11,222 bases of DNA from Baffinella frigidus (taxonomy: Eukaryota; Cryptophyceae; Cryptomonadales; Baffinellaceae). The DNA lies in assembly GCA_026770585.1 (NCBI GenBank), contig MU646435.1, positions 727,882-739,103 of the forward strand, read 5' to 3'. This document shows, one piece after another, positions 1 to 6,994 of the stretch. The notes under the pieces were generated by a model. That model was not told the origin of the DNA, did not search any database, and worked only from the letters and a program-made list of their open reading frames with translations. The translations under genes and the position numbers were made by a program. Position 1 is the stretch's first letter. Each line of letters opens with the position of its first letter.

Positions 1-218
1 AGCCCCGAAACCCTGAACCCTGCACCCTGCACCCTACACCCTACACCCTACACCCTACACCCTGCACCCTACACCCTACACCCTAAACTCTACACCCTAA
101 CCCTAAACCCTAAACCCTGAAACACCAAACACCAAAATGCCACACCCCAAACCCTAAACACCAAACACCAAACACCACACCCCACACCCCAAACCCCAAA
201 CCCCAAACCCTAACCCAG
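1..218. repeat. Degenerate telomere-like repeat array (intron 3' part)
   Basis: The stretch is made of CCCTGCA, CCCTACA, CCCTAAA, CACCAAA and CCCCAAA units on the plus strand. The units are mixed and imperfect and lead directly into an acceptor (taacccag) at 218, so I read it as intronic or interstitial repeat, not a chromosome end. Confidence 0.8.
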
Positions 219-306
219 GGTGGGGGAGGGTCGTCGGCAACGATGTTGCGCGCGGGCCCTAGGGGGCTGGTGCACCCTGAGGACCTTCTCCGCGATCTCA
301 TTTCCG
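219..306 (+). CDS. Exon 1: Gly-rich linker plus first helix of unit 1
   Basis: The acceptor is ctaacccag|g and the donor ccg|gtctgc; entry is phase 0 and exit phase 1. It encodes GGGGSSATML followed by RAGPRGLVHPEDLLRDLIS. The Gly/Ser start resembles the linkers later in the gene, and the following segment is a plausible amphipathic helix. In the hnRNP Q/R acidic domain a helix precedes the SDLD motif, which fits the next exon. The exit phase matches the entry of the exon at 897. The acceptor's pyrimidine tract is supplied by the CCCTAAA-type repeats. Upstream exons must lie outside the window. Confidence 0.5.
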
Positions 307-896
307 GTCTGCACCTGCTCCCCACCCCACCCCCCTTAACAGCCACCGGGGCCTTGGATGATGTGTCCATCTAAACGATTCTGGTATAAATTGCAATTAA
401 TTTCAGGGTGAGGGGCTTGAAACGATCCCCGGAAATCCGGGGGAAATAGAACTCGGGTGCTGCCAAGTAGCATTTCGCCCACCCCATCGAATCACAAGCT
501 TCGAATTCTAGCGGTGCTGGGTGTGGGGTGTGGGGGTCCGGATTTAGGGTCCATCGGTTCGCAGGCGATGACATGTGGTTCTTCCACCAACTGTTTTTGT
601 TCCGTGGAACCACAAGACTCGCAGCAGCCCTGTATCACGCTGATCCCCCGCACTGGCTGCGGCTCCGCGGATCCGGGCTCTGGTTCAGTCTTAGACTTAG
701 GCTCCGGCTTAGGTGCCCCCAATCGCTGACCCTCCGCGCTGGATGCGGCTCCGCGACAGGGACGAAAGACTCCCCCACATCAGGTCTTCGGAAAGAAAAG
801 AGTCAGCGCTTAGTAGTAGCGGGGGGAGACGGGCGTGCAGAAGCCCTCTCAGCCACCCCTCAACCCTACACCCTAATCCCCCAACCCCGAAAACAG
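307..896 (+). other. Intron 1, largely non-repetitive
   Basis: No convincing exon was found in this intron. A 12-base segment tgcggctccgcg occurs at 658-669 and 744-755. An ORF from 528 to 1040 crosses the region, but its codon use is unlike the exons and its second half translates telomere-like repeats. Repeats return from about 860 and supply the tract before the acceptor at 896. A small additional exon ending at a cag|gtcttc donor near 784 cannot be excluded. Confidence 0.4.
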
Positions 897-967
897 GAAC
901 GACGTACGGGCCCTCGGACCTTGACGCGCGGCACCGCGAAATGCTCGCGGGCTTCACGCCTCCCGAG
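897..967 (+). CDS. Exon 2: SDLD-motif part of hnRNP-Q-acidic-like unit 1
   Basis: The acceptor is gaaaacag|ga, entered in phase 1, completing a Gly codon with the previous exon. It encodes TTYGPSDLDARHREMLAG then FTPPE. The spacing of S-D-L-D, R, E, L and F here, with A and L continuing in the next exon, is the strongest resemblance in the window to the acidic NURR domain of hnRNP Q/R. The donor appears to be GC (gag|gcaaca), a rarer class; exit is phase 0. A decayed copy of the exon end (ggcttcacgcc) lies at 1220-1230, where the corresponding site reads ccc|gtggca. Confidence 0.6.
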
Positions 968-1434
968 GCAACACCCTACACCCTACACCCTACACCCTAC
1001 ACCCGACACCCTACACTTTGTACCCTACACCCTACTGTAGGCGGTCACAAGGCTGCACCTACACCCTACACTTTGTACCCTACACCCTACATCATACACC
1101 CTGCGCCCTACACCCTACACCCTACACTTTGTACCCTACACCCTACATCATACACCCTGCGCCCTACACCCTACACCCTGCGTTCTGTACCCCGCACCGT
1201 GCACCCTGAACCGGACGCCGGCTTCACGCCCCCCCGTGGCAACACCCTACTCCCTACTCCCTACTCCCTACTCCCTACTCCCTACTCCCTACTCCCTGAA
1301 CCCTGCACCGTGAACCCTAACAGGCCCCTGAACCCCAAACCCCAAAACACCAAAACCCTGAACCCTGAACCCTGAACCCTGAACCCCAAACCCTGTACCC
1401 GGCACCCCGAAGGCTAAACCCTCAACGCCAACAG
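968..1434. repeat. Intron 2: ACCCTAC/ACTCCCT repeat arrays with a partial exon copy
   Basis: Tandem CCCTACA units (970-1200) include longer repeated blocks such as ctttgtaccctacaccctacatcataca, seen near 1073 and 1127. A pure run of CCCTACT units lies at about 1245-1295, and CCCTGAA units near 1365-1385. A partial copy of the preceding exon's end is embedded at about 1212-1235. The arrays lead to the acceptor gccaacag at 1434. Confidence 0.75.
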
Positions 1435-1504
1435 GCGTCGATGTTCCTGGAGTCGGCGCGGCCGCAGCTGGCGGCGACGGACAAGGCGGCGCTCCGCGAG
1501 AAGG
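1435..1504 (+). CDS. Exon 3: middle of hnRNP-Q-acidic-like unit 1
   Basis: The acceptor is gccaacag|gcg and the donor aagg|gtaacc; phase 0 in, phase 1 out. It encodes ASMFLESARPQLAATDKAAL then REK. Almost every third position is G or C, unlike the flanking intron. The A-x-x-FLE segment corresponds to the A-x-x-xL segment after the F of the hnRNP Q/R acidic domain, and the Asp/Lys/Arg-rich end leads to the AFL motif in exon 4. Confidence 0.7.
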
Positions 1505-1919
1505 GTAACCCCCGAAACCACCGAAACCAAGCCATGTGTCCGTCTGTTTGGTCTCGCCAATTTGGTGTGGCCAGGCGCTTTTTCGCCTGGAAGTTGACGG
1601 GTTTCCACCGCCCACCCAGCATGTCGACTTTGAAATAATCAGCCAACCCGAGTGAGGCAGAGCTAGAAACCCGAGTGAGGCAGAGCTAGAAACCCGAAAC
1701 GCTAACGCCTGACGCGGGAAGCCGGTGTGTTTCAGCCTTCTGGAGTGCTCCAGAAGACACCCCAGAGCCCGAAACCCTGTCCGGGTAGTAACCCCGAACC
1801 CCCAAAAGCAGGTGCGTTCCTGCACGGGGTGCTCGAGAAAGCTGGAACCCGAAATCCGGATCTGAAATCCGGATCCGAAATCCGGATCCGAAATCCTAAC
1901 CTCCTAGCCCCAAAAGCAG
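1505..1919. other. Intron 3 with short tandem repeats and partial copies of exon 4
   Basis: It holds two copies of the 23-base unit beginning cccgagtgaggcagagctag (1647-1692) and three to four copies of the 13-base unit gaaatccggatcc (about 1850-1892). At 1812-1838 a copy of the next exon's start, preceded by the same cccaaaagcag acceptor, encodes GAFLHGVLEKA but lacks a donor. A more diverged copy (gtgctccagaagac) lies near 1744. Confidence 0.6.
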
Positions 1920-1981
1920 GGGCTTTCTTGCACGGGGTGCTGCAGAAGGCGCGGCAGCACGTGCGGAAGCGCGCCCCGCAG
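1920..1981 (+). CDS. Exon 4: AFLxGV motif ending hnRNP-Q-acidic-like unit 1
   Basis: The acceptor is caaaagcag|gg and the donor ccgcag|gtccac; phase 1 in, phase 0 out. With the preceding G it encodes GAFLHGVLQKARQHVRKRAP then Q. This matches the SAFLCGVM plus basic tail that closes the acidic domain in hnRNP Q/R (from memory). The basic tail (R, H, K) may contact RNA or nuclear import factors; that is inference. It is the last and only complete member of a small group of exon-4-like copies. Confidence 0.7.
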
Positions 1982-2420
1982 GTCCACACCCCAAAATCCG
2001 AGACCCGAAACCCGAAACCCGAAACCCGAACTACGACCCTACGGTAGGCAACCCGTAGGGAACCCGGAACCCGGAACCCGAAAACACGAAACCCCAAACC
2101 CGGAACCCGGAACCTCACACCCGGAACCCCAAACCTGAAACCTGAAACCCCAAACCCCAAACCCAAAACCCCAAACCCCAAACCCCAAACCCCAAACCCA
2201 GCACCCTAACCGCAGGCGGGCGGGCCGCAGCAAAGCCAGGGGCAGGGGACCGCGATGCGGGACCAACACACCCCAATCCTTGAGGTCGGGGGACGTAAAG
2301 AGAAAAAAAATGGGACGCAAAGAGAAAGAAATCGTCCCAAAAGAAATTGGGACGCAAAGAGAAAGAAATCAAGCACATCGAACGAACCCCACACCCTGAA
2401 CACTCTGCCCTGCTCCGCAG
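1982..2420. repeat. Intron 4: CCGAAAC/CCCCAAA repeats and a partial copy of exon 5
   Basis: AACCCG and CCCCAAA units fill about 1985-2205. At 2216-2258, after the acceptor ccgcag, lies a truncated copy of exon 5 encoding AGGPQQSQGQG and then diverging. A direct repeat gggacgcaaagagaaagaaatc occurs twice between 2311 and 2370. The intron ends in ctgctccgcag. Confidence 0.65.
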
Positions 2421-2539
2421 GCGGGGGGGGCGCAGCAAAGCCAGGGGCAGGGGAACGCGCCGCGCAGCGATATCCCCCCGGGGCCCAACGGCGAGCTCAA
2501 CTTCGCGCTTCTCCGGGAGTTGATCGACGAGCTGTGCAG
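2421..2539 (+). CDS. Exon 5: QGQG linker and first helix of unit 2
   Basis: The acceptor is tgctccgcag|gcg and the donor tgcag|gtctcc; phase 0 in, phase 2 out. It encodes AGGAQQSQGQGNAPRS, a short low-complexity linker, then DIPPGPNGELNFALLRELID and ELC. The frame is supported independently: four further copies of the core downstream differ mainly at third positions of this frame. The helix LNFALLRELIDEL stands where the acidic domain's first helix is expected. The next exon supplies the third base of the split Ser codon. Confidence 0.75.
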
Positions 2540-2694
2540 GTCTCCCCCCTGCTTGCTCAAAAAGTTCGATTCCACGCTCAACTGCGAGCTCTGTCCCAGT
2601 CTATTTAGTATCGCCGTTTAGTGAGCCCGGGATGTTTTTCGTCCTGAACTTGACGGGTTTGTACCGCGAATCCAGCGTGTCCACTTAGGAATAG

Positions 2695-2784
2695 TCTGCC
2701 AACCCGCGGGGCGACATTCCCCCCGGGGCCCAACGGCGAGCTCAACTTCGCGCTCTTGCGGGAGTTGATCGACGAGCTGTGCAG
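2695..2784 (+). CDS. Second copy of the exon 5 core (possible alternative exon)
   Basis: If entered after aatag at 2694 and left at gcag|gtctcc, this 90-nt exon is phase 2 to phase 2, so it could be added after exon 5 without shifting the frame. Its core encodes GPNGELNFALLRELIDELC, identical in protein to exon 5 but with synonymous codon changes. The acceptor is distant from the conserved core, so use as an exon is uncertain. Confidence 0.35.
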
Positions 2785-2903
2785 GTCTCCCCTTACTACC
2801 GAACGCCTACGTTGTCGGTGGGACGTATTTGGCGAATCGCGTACAGAACACCGCGATGGATCTCGTACAAAGCATTGCAATCCGTGTTTGGGAAGGGTTG
2901 TAG

Positions 2904-2978
2904 CGATATCCCCCCCCCCGGGCCCGACGGCGAGCTCAACTTGGCGCTCCTCCGAGAGCTCATCGACGAACTCTGCAG
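2904..2978 (+). CDS. Third copy of the exon 5 core (possible cassette exon)
   Basis: The acceptor is gttgtag|c and the donor ctgcag|gtctct. It is 75 nt, phase 2 to phase 2, and therefore a frame-neutral cassette. It encodes DIPPPGPDGELNLALLRELI then DELC. This is the most diverged copy, and its changes in the core are mostly synonymous. Both splice sites are intact, so of the extra copies it is the best candidate for real use. Confidence 0.45.
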
Positions 2979-3120
2979 GTCTCTCTCCTCCTCCGTCTCA
3001 GTCTATTTGATGTGGCGGATCTGGTGGGTCCGGCGTCTTTTTCGCCCTGGAGTGGGGGTCTTTTTCGTCCCGAAGTTGACGGGTCTGTACCGAGAATCCA
3101 GCGTGTCCACTTAGGAATAG

Positions 3121-3211
3121 TCTGCCAACCCGCGGGGCGTGACATCCCCCCGGGGCCCAACGGAGAGCTCAACTTCGCGCTTCTCCGGGAGTTGATCGAC
3201 GAGCTGTGCAG
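3121..3211 (+). pseudogene. Fourth copy of the exon 5 core
   Basis: The core encodes GPNGELNFALLRELIDELC and the donor gcag|gtcatt is intact. The nearest acceptor (ttaggaatag) would enter in phase 1, not phase 2, because two extra bases lie upstream, so inclusion after exon 5 would shift the frame. The preceding ~50 bases of intron are nearly identical to those before the second copy, showing that exon and intron were duplicated together. Confidence 0.5.
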
Positions 3212-3237
3212 GTCATTCAAGAGGATATTCTTGCTCT

Positions 3238-3372
3238 GCCTCAGTCTATGTGGGCTCGTCGATTTGGTGGGAGTGGGCTCGTGCCCGCTCCACACTTGAC
3301 GCAGTTGTGCCTCAGTTTATGTGGGCTCGTCGGTTTGGTGGGACTCGGCTCGTGTCCGCTCCACACTTGACG
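3238..3372. repeat. Two-copy direct repeat of about 65-70 bases
   Basis: The segment from tcagtctatgtgggctcgtcg to ccgctccacacttgacgc recurs with few changes at about 3310-3372, lying between the fourth and fifth exon copies. Confidence 0.7.
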
Positions 3373-3387
3373 CTACAACAGTTGTAG

Positions 3388-3460
3388 CGGCATTCCCCCC
3401 GGGGCCCAACGGCGAACTCAACATTGCGCTCTTGCGGGAGTTGATCGACGAGCTGTGCAG
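3388..3460 (+). pseudogene. Fifth copy of the exon 5 core, donor lost
   Basis: It encodes GPNGELNIALLRELIDELC after an acceptor gttgtag. The donor position reads gcag|ttaccc instead of gcag|gt, so normal splicing out is not possible. Entry phase is also 1 in place of 2. Confidence 0.55.
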
Positions 3461-3704
3461 TTACCCTAACTCTGTCTTAAGTCTATTTGGGCTTACCAAT
3501 TTGGTGGGCCCAAAATCCAAATCCGTGGCGTGGTGCGTGGTAAGGAAATGCTGCCTCGCATGTCAACCCTGCACCCTACACCCCAAACCCTAAACCCCAA
3601 CCCCCAAATACTAAACCCTAAACCCTAAACCCCAATCCCCAAATAATAAATAAATAATAATAAATAATCAAAACTAAACCCTAACCCCTCAGCCCCCCGC
3701 ACAG
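3461..3704. repeat. Intron 5 3' part: telomere-like and AT-rich repeats
   Basis: CCCTACA, CCCTAAA and CCCCAAA units (3567-3640) are followed by an AT-rich taaataataa run (3644-3668) and ccctaacccc before the acceptor ccgcacag at 3704. Confidence 0.7.
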
Positions 3705-3804
3705 CAACACGTGCCTGAACCACGCGGACTTCGACAAGGCCAACACCTCGATCCTCACCGCCCTCTCCCATCACGAGGCCCTCACCGTCTGCCGCTTCAC
3801 TCAG
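3705..3804 (+). CDS. Exon 6: DFD-motif part of hnRNP-Q-acidic-like unit 2
   Basis: The acceptor is gcacag|c and the donor actcag|gttcat; phase 2 in, phase 0 out. The first base completes a Ser codon. It encodes NTCLNHADFDKANTSILTAL then SHHEALTVCRFTQ. Aligned without gaps to unit 1, ADFDKA sits on SDLDAR and EALTVC on PEASMF. GC at third positions is very high. Of four copies of this exon in the next 700 bases, only this one is intact. Confidence 0.75.
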
Positions 3805-4469
3805 GTTCATGCAGAAAGCCAACATTAGATGAGGACTTATTCGGACGAGAGACCGTACAAAACTTACAACAGAGGGAGAGTCGGTTCAAACTTTACAACA
3901 GAGGGCTTCACAACCCATTTGAAACAATCTTTGTAATGTTGCACGCGGACCTGAGACAAGGCCAACACCACGAGGCTCTCACCGTCTGCCGCTTCACTCA
4001 GGTCTGCCTCTCTTTCGTTGCCTCGCGGACTATTCCTAAGTTGACGTTCTGGGTTCGTGGTACGAATCCGGCAACTTTAGGGTGGGGAACAGCCCGGGTG
4101 CGCCGAATTGGTGAGAGTGAATCGTCTGTCTGGACCACGCGGACCTGAGACAAGGTCAACACCTCGATCCTCACCGCCCTCTCACATTACGAGGCCCTCA
4201 CAGTCTGCCGCTTCACTCAGACACCCTCCCTCCTCCCACCACACATTCACAGTGGGCGTCCCAGAGAATTTTGTCCGGAAATCTGGTCGACACGTCGGTT
4301 AGTAAGATGTCTCTTTTACTGTACAGGGGGGTTGTTAGTTAGGACCACGGAAATCAATGGACCGCGGCACGTGGCTGGTGCACGCGGACCTGAGATAAGG
4401 CCGACACCTCGAATCTCACGGAAACCCTCAACCCTTAACCCAAACCCCTGAACTTTGAACCCAAAACAG
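3805..4469. other. Intron 6 carrying three decayed copies of exon 6
   Basis: Copies start at about 3942, 4135 and 4381. All share gacctgaga in place of gacttcga, a one-base insertion that breaks the frame. The 3942-4001 copy also lacks about 27 internal bases but keeps a cag|gtctgc donor. The 4135-4220 copy has lost its donor (cag|acaccc). The last, to about 4420, is truncated. A short direct repeat ttacaacagaggg occurs at about 3862 and 3891. Confidence 0.65.
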
Positions 4470-4529
4470 ATGCGGCTGGCGAACACGCTTCGCTCGCAGA
4501 TCCGCAACCCCTCCGCGCTTCTTCACCAG
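4470..4529 (+). CDS. Exon 7: linker helix of unit 2
   Basis: The acceptor is caaaacag|atg and the donor caccag|gttcct; it is exactly 20 codons, phase 0 to phase 0. It encodes MRLANTLRSQIRNPSALLHQ. The end I-R-N-P-S-A-L-L corresponds to the V-Q-N-K-S-A-F-L closing motif of hnRNP Q/R (from memory) and to EKGAFL of unit 1. A partial copy beginning MRLANTIRTK lies at 4706 after its own gcag acceptor. Confidence 0.75.
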
Positions 4530-4611
4530 GTTCCTTGCCACAAATGAATTTGAATTTTGAATCAGTTTGAGCCGTTTAAACTGGTTTGAGTCAGGTTTGA
4601 TTTAGTTCATG

Positions 4612-4657
4612 TATAAGTACATTACGGGTGTAATATATAAGTACATTACGGGTGTAA
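4612..4657. repeat. Two-copy 24-base tandem repeat
   Basis: The segment tataagtacattacgggtg, extended by taa, occurs at 4612 and again at 4636, in an AT-rich stretch of intron 7. Confidence 0.85.
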
Positions 4658-4705
4658 TCACACTGTGTGTACGTAGTTTCCTGTAGGGTGCTTTCACGTA
4701 AGCAG

Positions 4706-4735
4706 ATGCGGCTGGCGAACACAATTCGCACCAAG
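4706..4735 (+). pseudogene. Truncated copy of exon 7
   Basis: After taagcag it encodes MRLANTIRTK and then runs into a palindrome. There is no donor. Confidence 0.6.
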
Positions 4736-4776
4736 TATGTACTCCCCCCCGCACCGCGGGGGGGAGTACATACTTG
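4732..4776. repeat. Perfect 19-bp inverted repeat with 7-base loop
   Basis: The left arm 4732-4750 (caagtatgtactccccccc) is the exact reverse complement of 4758-4776, with loop gcaccgc. It begins right where the truncated exon 7 copy stops. Confidence 0.95.
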
Positions 4777-4810
4777 CGTACAGAACAACTCTCTCCTTTT
4801 CCGTGTCTGC

Positions 4811-4860
4811 TGGACAAAGAGAGGTGTGTGGTGTACGACACCTGGACAAAGAGAGGTGTG
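4811..4860. repeat. Direct repeat tggacaaagagaggtgtg
   Basis: The 18-base segment is identical at 4811-4828 and 4843-4860. A run of about 14 G follows within ten bases or so, then caccgcgg. Confidence 0.9.
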
Positions 4861-4916
4861 CCTTCGCGGGGGGGGGGGGGCACCGCGGCTAGATCCGTAC
4901 TCACATGAAGCCCCCT

Positions 4917-4995
4917 CGGCGTCTGCCCACCGCCTCACGCGAGGAAGCGCGCCGCGCCGTGCAGCAGCGCGCGCTCAACAACAACCCCCCGCTGT
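4917..4995 (+). pseudogene. Upstream copy of exon 8 with lost acceptor
   Basis: It encodes PTASREEARRAVQQRALNNN in the same frame as exon 8. The acceptor position reads ggcgtctg where exon 8 has ggcagctg, so the AG is missing. The flanking sequence (gatccgtactcacat) is also duplicated before exon 8 (gatcggtactcacat). Confidence 0.6.
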
Positions 4996-5029
4996 GTCCC
5001 TGTGCAAACACACACTAACCTCCGCGATG

Positions 5030-5075
5030 GGGGGGGCGCACCGCGGCCGCCCCCCCCCCCCCGCGGCCGGATCGG
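5030..5075. repeat. G-run/C-run foldback around ccgcgg
   Basis: A run of G (5030-5037), then gcaccgcggccgc, a run of about 12 C, and ccgcggccgg make a GC-rich region able to fold on itself. It resembles the loop and arms of the palindrome at 4732. Confidence 0.6.
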
Positions 5076-5107
5076 TACTCACATACCCCCCTCTCCCCGC
5101 GCGGCAG

Positions 5108-5213
5108 CTGCTCACCGCCTCGCGGGAAGAGGCGCGGCGCACGGTGCAGCAGCGCGCGCTGAACAACCACGCGCCGGGCGCGCCGCTCCCGTACAACGCG
5201 CAGCACGTCTCGG
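5108..5213 (+). CDS. Exon 8: end of unit 2 and start of the long linker
   Basis: The acceptor is gcgcggcag|ctg and the donor tctcgg|gtaaac; phase 0 in, phase 1 out. It encodes LLTASREEARRTVQQRALNN then HAPGAPLPYNAQHVS. The first half is a charged helix that continues the closing motif of unit 2, like the basic tail after AFLHGVL in unit 1. The second half turns Pro/Ala-rich and starts the disordered linker. GC3 is very high. Confidence 0.75.
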
Positions 5214-5494
5214 GTAAACTAACCCTAAACCCTGAACCCTGAACCCCGAACCCCAAACCTTCAACCCTGAACCCTAAATCCTAAATCCTAAGCCATAAAC
5301 TATAAACCTACACCCGACACCCTACACCCTACACCCTACACCCTACACTACACCCTACACCCTACACAGTAAACCCTGAAAACCAAAAACTAAACCCCAA
5401 ACCTCAAACCCTAAAACCCAAACCCCAAACCCCAAACCCCAAACCCTAATCCCCAAACTCCAATCCCCAAACCCTAAACCCTACGCCCTCGCAG
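5214..5494. repeat. Intron 8: telomere-like repeats
   Basis: The intron starts gtaaactaaccctaaaccc and consists almost entirely of CCCTGAA, CCTAAAT, CCCTACA and CCCCAAA units up to the acceptor ccctcgcag. No other content is seen. Confidence 0.85.
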
Positions 5495-5568
5495 GGCAAA
5501 CAGGGCAGGGGAACAACGGGAGTGGCCCCGCGGGGGGCACATACGGGAACAACGGAAATAAGCCTACG
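5495..5568 (+). CDS. Exon 9: Gly/Asn-rich linker
   Basis: The acceptor is cctcgcag|gg and the donor cctacg|gtacgc; phase 1 in, phase 0 out. It encodes QTGQGNNGSGPAGGTYGNNG then NKPT, a low-complexity segment. Two decayed copies follow, at 5701-5762 (NGAGPAGG ... TYGNNGNKLT, no clear acceptor) and 5812-5850 (AGGMHGNNGNQPV). Confidence 0.6.
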
Positions 5569-6196
5569 GTACGCCCTAACCCCTACACCCGACACCCTAC
5601 ACCCTACACCCTAAATCCCTACACCCTAAATCCCTACACCCTACACCCTACGCGCCAAACCCCAAACCCCAAACCCCAAACCCTTACACCCTCGACTCTA
5701 ACGGTGCCGGTCCCGCGGGGGGCACGAGGACCTACGGGAACAACGGGAATAAGCTCACGGTACACCCCAAACCCCTACACCCCAAACCCTGCACCCCAAA
5801 TCCCAAAACGCGGGGGGCATGCACGGGAACAATGGGAACCAGCCTGTTATACGCTCCACACCCAAAACCCAAAACCCAACCCCCAAAACCCAAAACCCAG
5901 AACCCAGAACCCAAAACCCAAAACCCCAACATTTCCAACCCCCACACCCAACACCCTAAACCCTGAACCCCACACCCCAAAGCAGGGTCAGGGCGGCGGA
6001 CAAGGCGCGCAAGGATACAACCAGAACATGCCCCTGCGCGTAGTGGGTAGGGTTTGGGTGTGAGGGCTGGGGTGTAGGGTGCAGGGTTCCATTGTTCTCG
6101 TGCATGGCACTCTACACCATGCAGCCCTACACACCGCACCCACTCTACACCATGCACCCCTACACACCACACCCTTAACCCTACACCCTAACGCAG
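5569..6196. repeat. Intron 9: telomere-like repeats with decayed copies of exons 9 and 10
   Basis: Repeat arrays (5575-5695, 5763-5810, 5855-5980, 6115-6190) alternate with exon-like fragments. The piece at 5986-6039 follows agcag and encodes GQGGGQGAQGYNQNMPLR. It ends at cgc|gtagtg and is phase 0 to phase 0, so it might be an extra frame-neutral exon. Confidence 0.6.
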
Positions 6197-6268
6197 GGTC
6201 AGGGCGGCGGGCAAGGCGCGCAAGGATACAACCAGAACCAGCAGGGTGGAGGGGGGCAGGGGGGGCAG
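6197..6268 (+). CDS. Exon 10: Gln/Gly-rich linker
   Basis: The acceptor is taacgcag|ggt and the donor gggcag|gtgatg; 24 codons, phase 0 to phase 0. It encodes GQGGGQGAQGYNQNQQGGGG then QGGQ. Tyr/Asn/Gln/Gly content resembles prion-like linkers of RNA-binding proteins. The second half (NQQGGGGQGGQ) is the unit repeated in the micro-exons that follow. Confidence 0.65.
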
Positions 6269-6337
6269 GTGATGAACCCTCCCTTTCCTTCTTCCACCCA
6301 TGTCGTAGCATCAGAGTTTTTCTTGGCCTGCAACCAG

Positions 6338-6355
6338 AACCAGCAGGGGGGGCAA
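6338..6355 (+). CDS. Micro-exon NQQGGQ (18 nt)
   Basis: The acceptor is tgcaaccag|aac and the donor caa|gtggtc; six codons, phase 0 to phase 0. It is a shortened member of the series. Confidence 0.35.
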
Positions 6356-6448
6356 GTGGTCCATCCGAACCCAGCCCCCTGTTTACTCCCCTCCCTTTCC
6401 CCCTCTTGTCACATTTCGCAGCATCATCCGTTTTCGCCCTGCAGCCAG

Positions 6449-6478
6449 AACATCCAGGGAGGTGGTCTGGGGGGGCAG
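6449..6478 (+). CDS. Micro-exon NIQGGGLGGQ (30 nt)
   Basis: The acceptor is gcagccag|aac and the donor ggcag|gtgtga; phase 0 to phase 0. If unspliced, an in-frame tga follows the donor at once, so it needs splicing to be read through. Confidence 0.45.
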
Positions 6479-6553
6479 GTGTGATCCACCCTCCATCCTT
6501 CCCCTTCCCCCCCACATTTCGCTGCATCAGTGTTTTTCTTGGCCTACAGCCAG

Positions 6554-6595
6554 AATCAGCAGGGCGGAGGAGGGCAGGGGGGGCAGGGGGGACAG
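6554..6595 (+). CDS. Micro-exon NQQGGGGQGGQGGQ (42 nt)
   Basis: The acceptor is tacagccag|aat and the donor gacag|gtgatc; phase 0 to phase 0. It is the closest copy of the second half of exon 10. Confidence 0.5.
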
Positions 6596-6655
6596 GTGAT
6601 CCATCCTCCCTTTCCCCCTTTGTCCCATTTCGCACCCTACAGCCATAATCTGCAG

Positions 6656-6691
6656 GGCGGGGGGCGGGGAGCGGGGGGCAGGGGGGGGCAG
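6656..6691 (+). CDS. Micro-exon GGGRGAGGRGGQ (36 nt)
   Basis: The usual acceptor is altered here (ccat|aat where sisters have ccag|aac). The next AG, ctgcag|ggc, still gives phase 0, and the donor ggcag|gtgatc is intact. Its Arg codons set it apart from the other copies. Confidence 0.35.
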
Positions 6692-6758
6692 GTGATCCAC
6701 CCTCCATTTCCCCCTTTGTCACATATCGCAGCATCATCCGTTTTCGCCCTGCAGCCAG

Positions 6759-6788
6759 AACATCCAGGGAGGTGGTCAGGGGGGGCAG
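6759..6788 (+). CDS. Micro-exon NIQGGGQGGQ (30 nt)
   Basis: It is almost identical to the micro-exon at 6449, 310 bases upstream, with Leu replaced by Gln. The acceptor is gcagccag|aac, the donor ggcag|gtgtga, phase 0 to phase 0. Confidence 0.45.
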
Positions 6789-6863
6789 GTGTGATCCACC
6801 CTCCATCCTTCCCCTTCCCCCCCACATTTCGCTGCATCAGCTTTTTTCTTAGCCTACAGCCAG

Positions 6864-6896
6864 AACCATCAGGGCGGAGGGGGGCAGGGGGGGCAG
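6864..6896 (+). CDS. Micro-exon NHQGGGGQGGQ (33 nt)
   Basis: The acceptor is tacagccag|aac and the donor ggcag|gttacg; phase 0 to phase 0. Its upstream intron is the 310-base-shifted copy of the intron before 6554. Confidence 0.45.
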
Positions 6897-6994
6897 GTTA
6901 CGAACCCCGCCCCCTGTTTACTCAACGCAATGAGATCTATGAGCGAAAGCGCCCCCGGTGTTCCAGCGGAATTGAAACTGCGCCCTATAACCAG

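Larger units (their letters stand above)
6410..6865. repeat. 310-base tandem duplication covering two exon-intron units
   Basis: The block from cacatttcgcagcatcatcc (6410) to gcctacagccagaa (6555) recurs with few changes at 6720-6865. Each block contains a complete micro-exon and the whole following intron. Confidence 0.8.

Noticed and set aside
1-218. A true chromosome end (telomere)
   Set aside because: The units are mixed and imperfect, the same arrays recur throughout the introns, and an exon acceptor follows at once.
528-1040. A 170-residue plus-strand ORF
   Set aside because: It crosses an intron and then repeats, its composition changes abruptly, and it overlaps the better supported exon at 897 in another frame.
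1732-2438. Minus-strand ORFs rich in GFGVWGLGF
   Set aside because: They are translations of CCCCAAA/CCCTAAA-type repeats in reverse and show no independent coding features.
2421-2539. Alternative frame of exon 5 reading RYPPGAQRRAQLRA
   Set aside because: Differences among the five copies fall at third positions of the GELNFALLREL frame, not of this one.
2421-5213. CstF-64 hinge domain or bZIP-associated DOG1 domain for unit 2
   Set aside because: Short stretches looked similar, but the gapless match to units 1 and 3 and to the hnRNP Q acidic pattern explains more positions.
5988-6827. 279-residue minus-strand ORF
   Set aside because: It is the antisense of the micro-exon array; its Pro/Ala/Gly repeats mirror the duplicated exon-intron units, while splice signals and phase agree on the plus strand.
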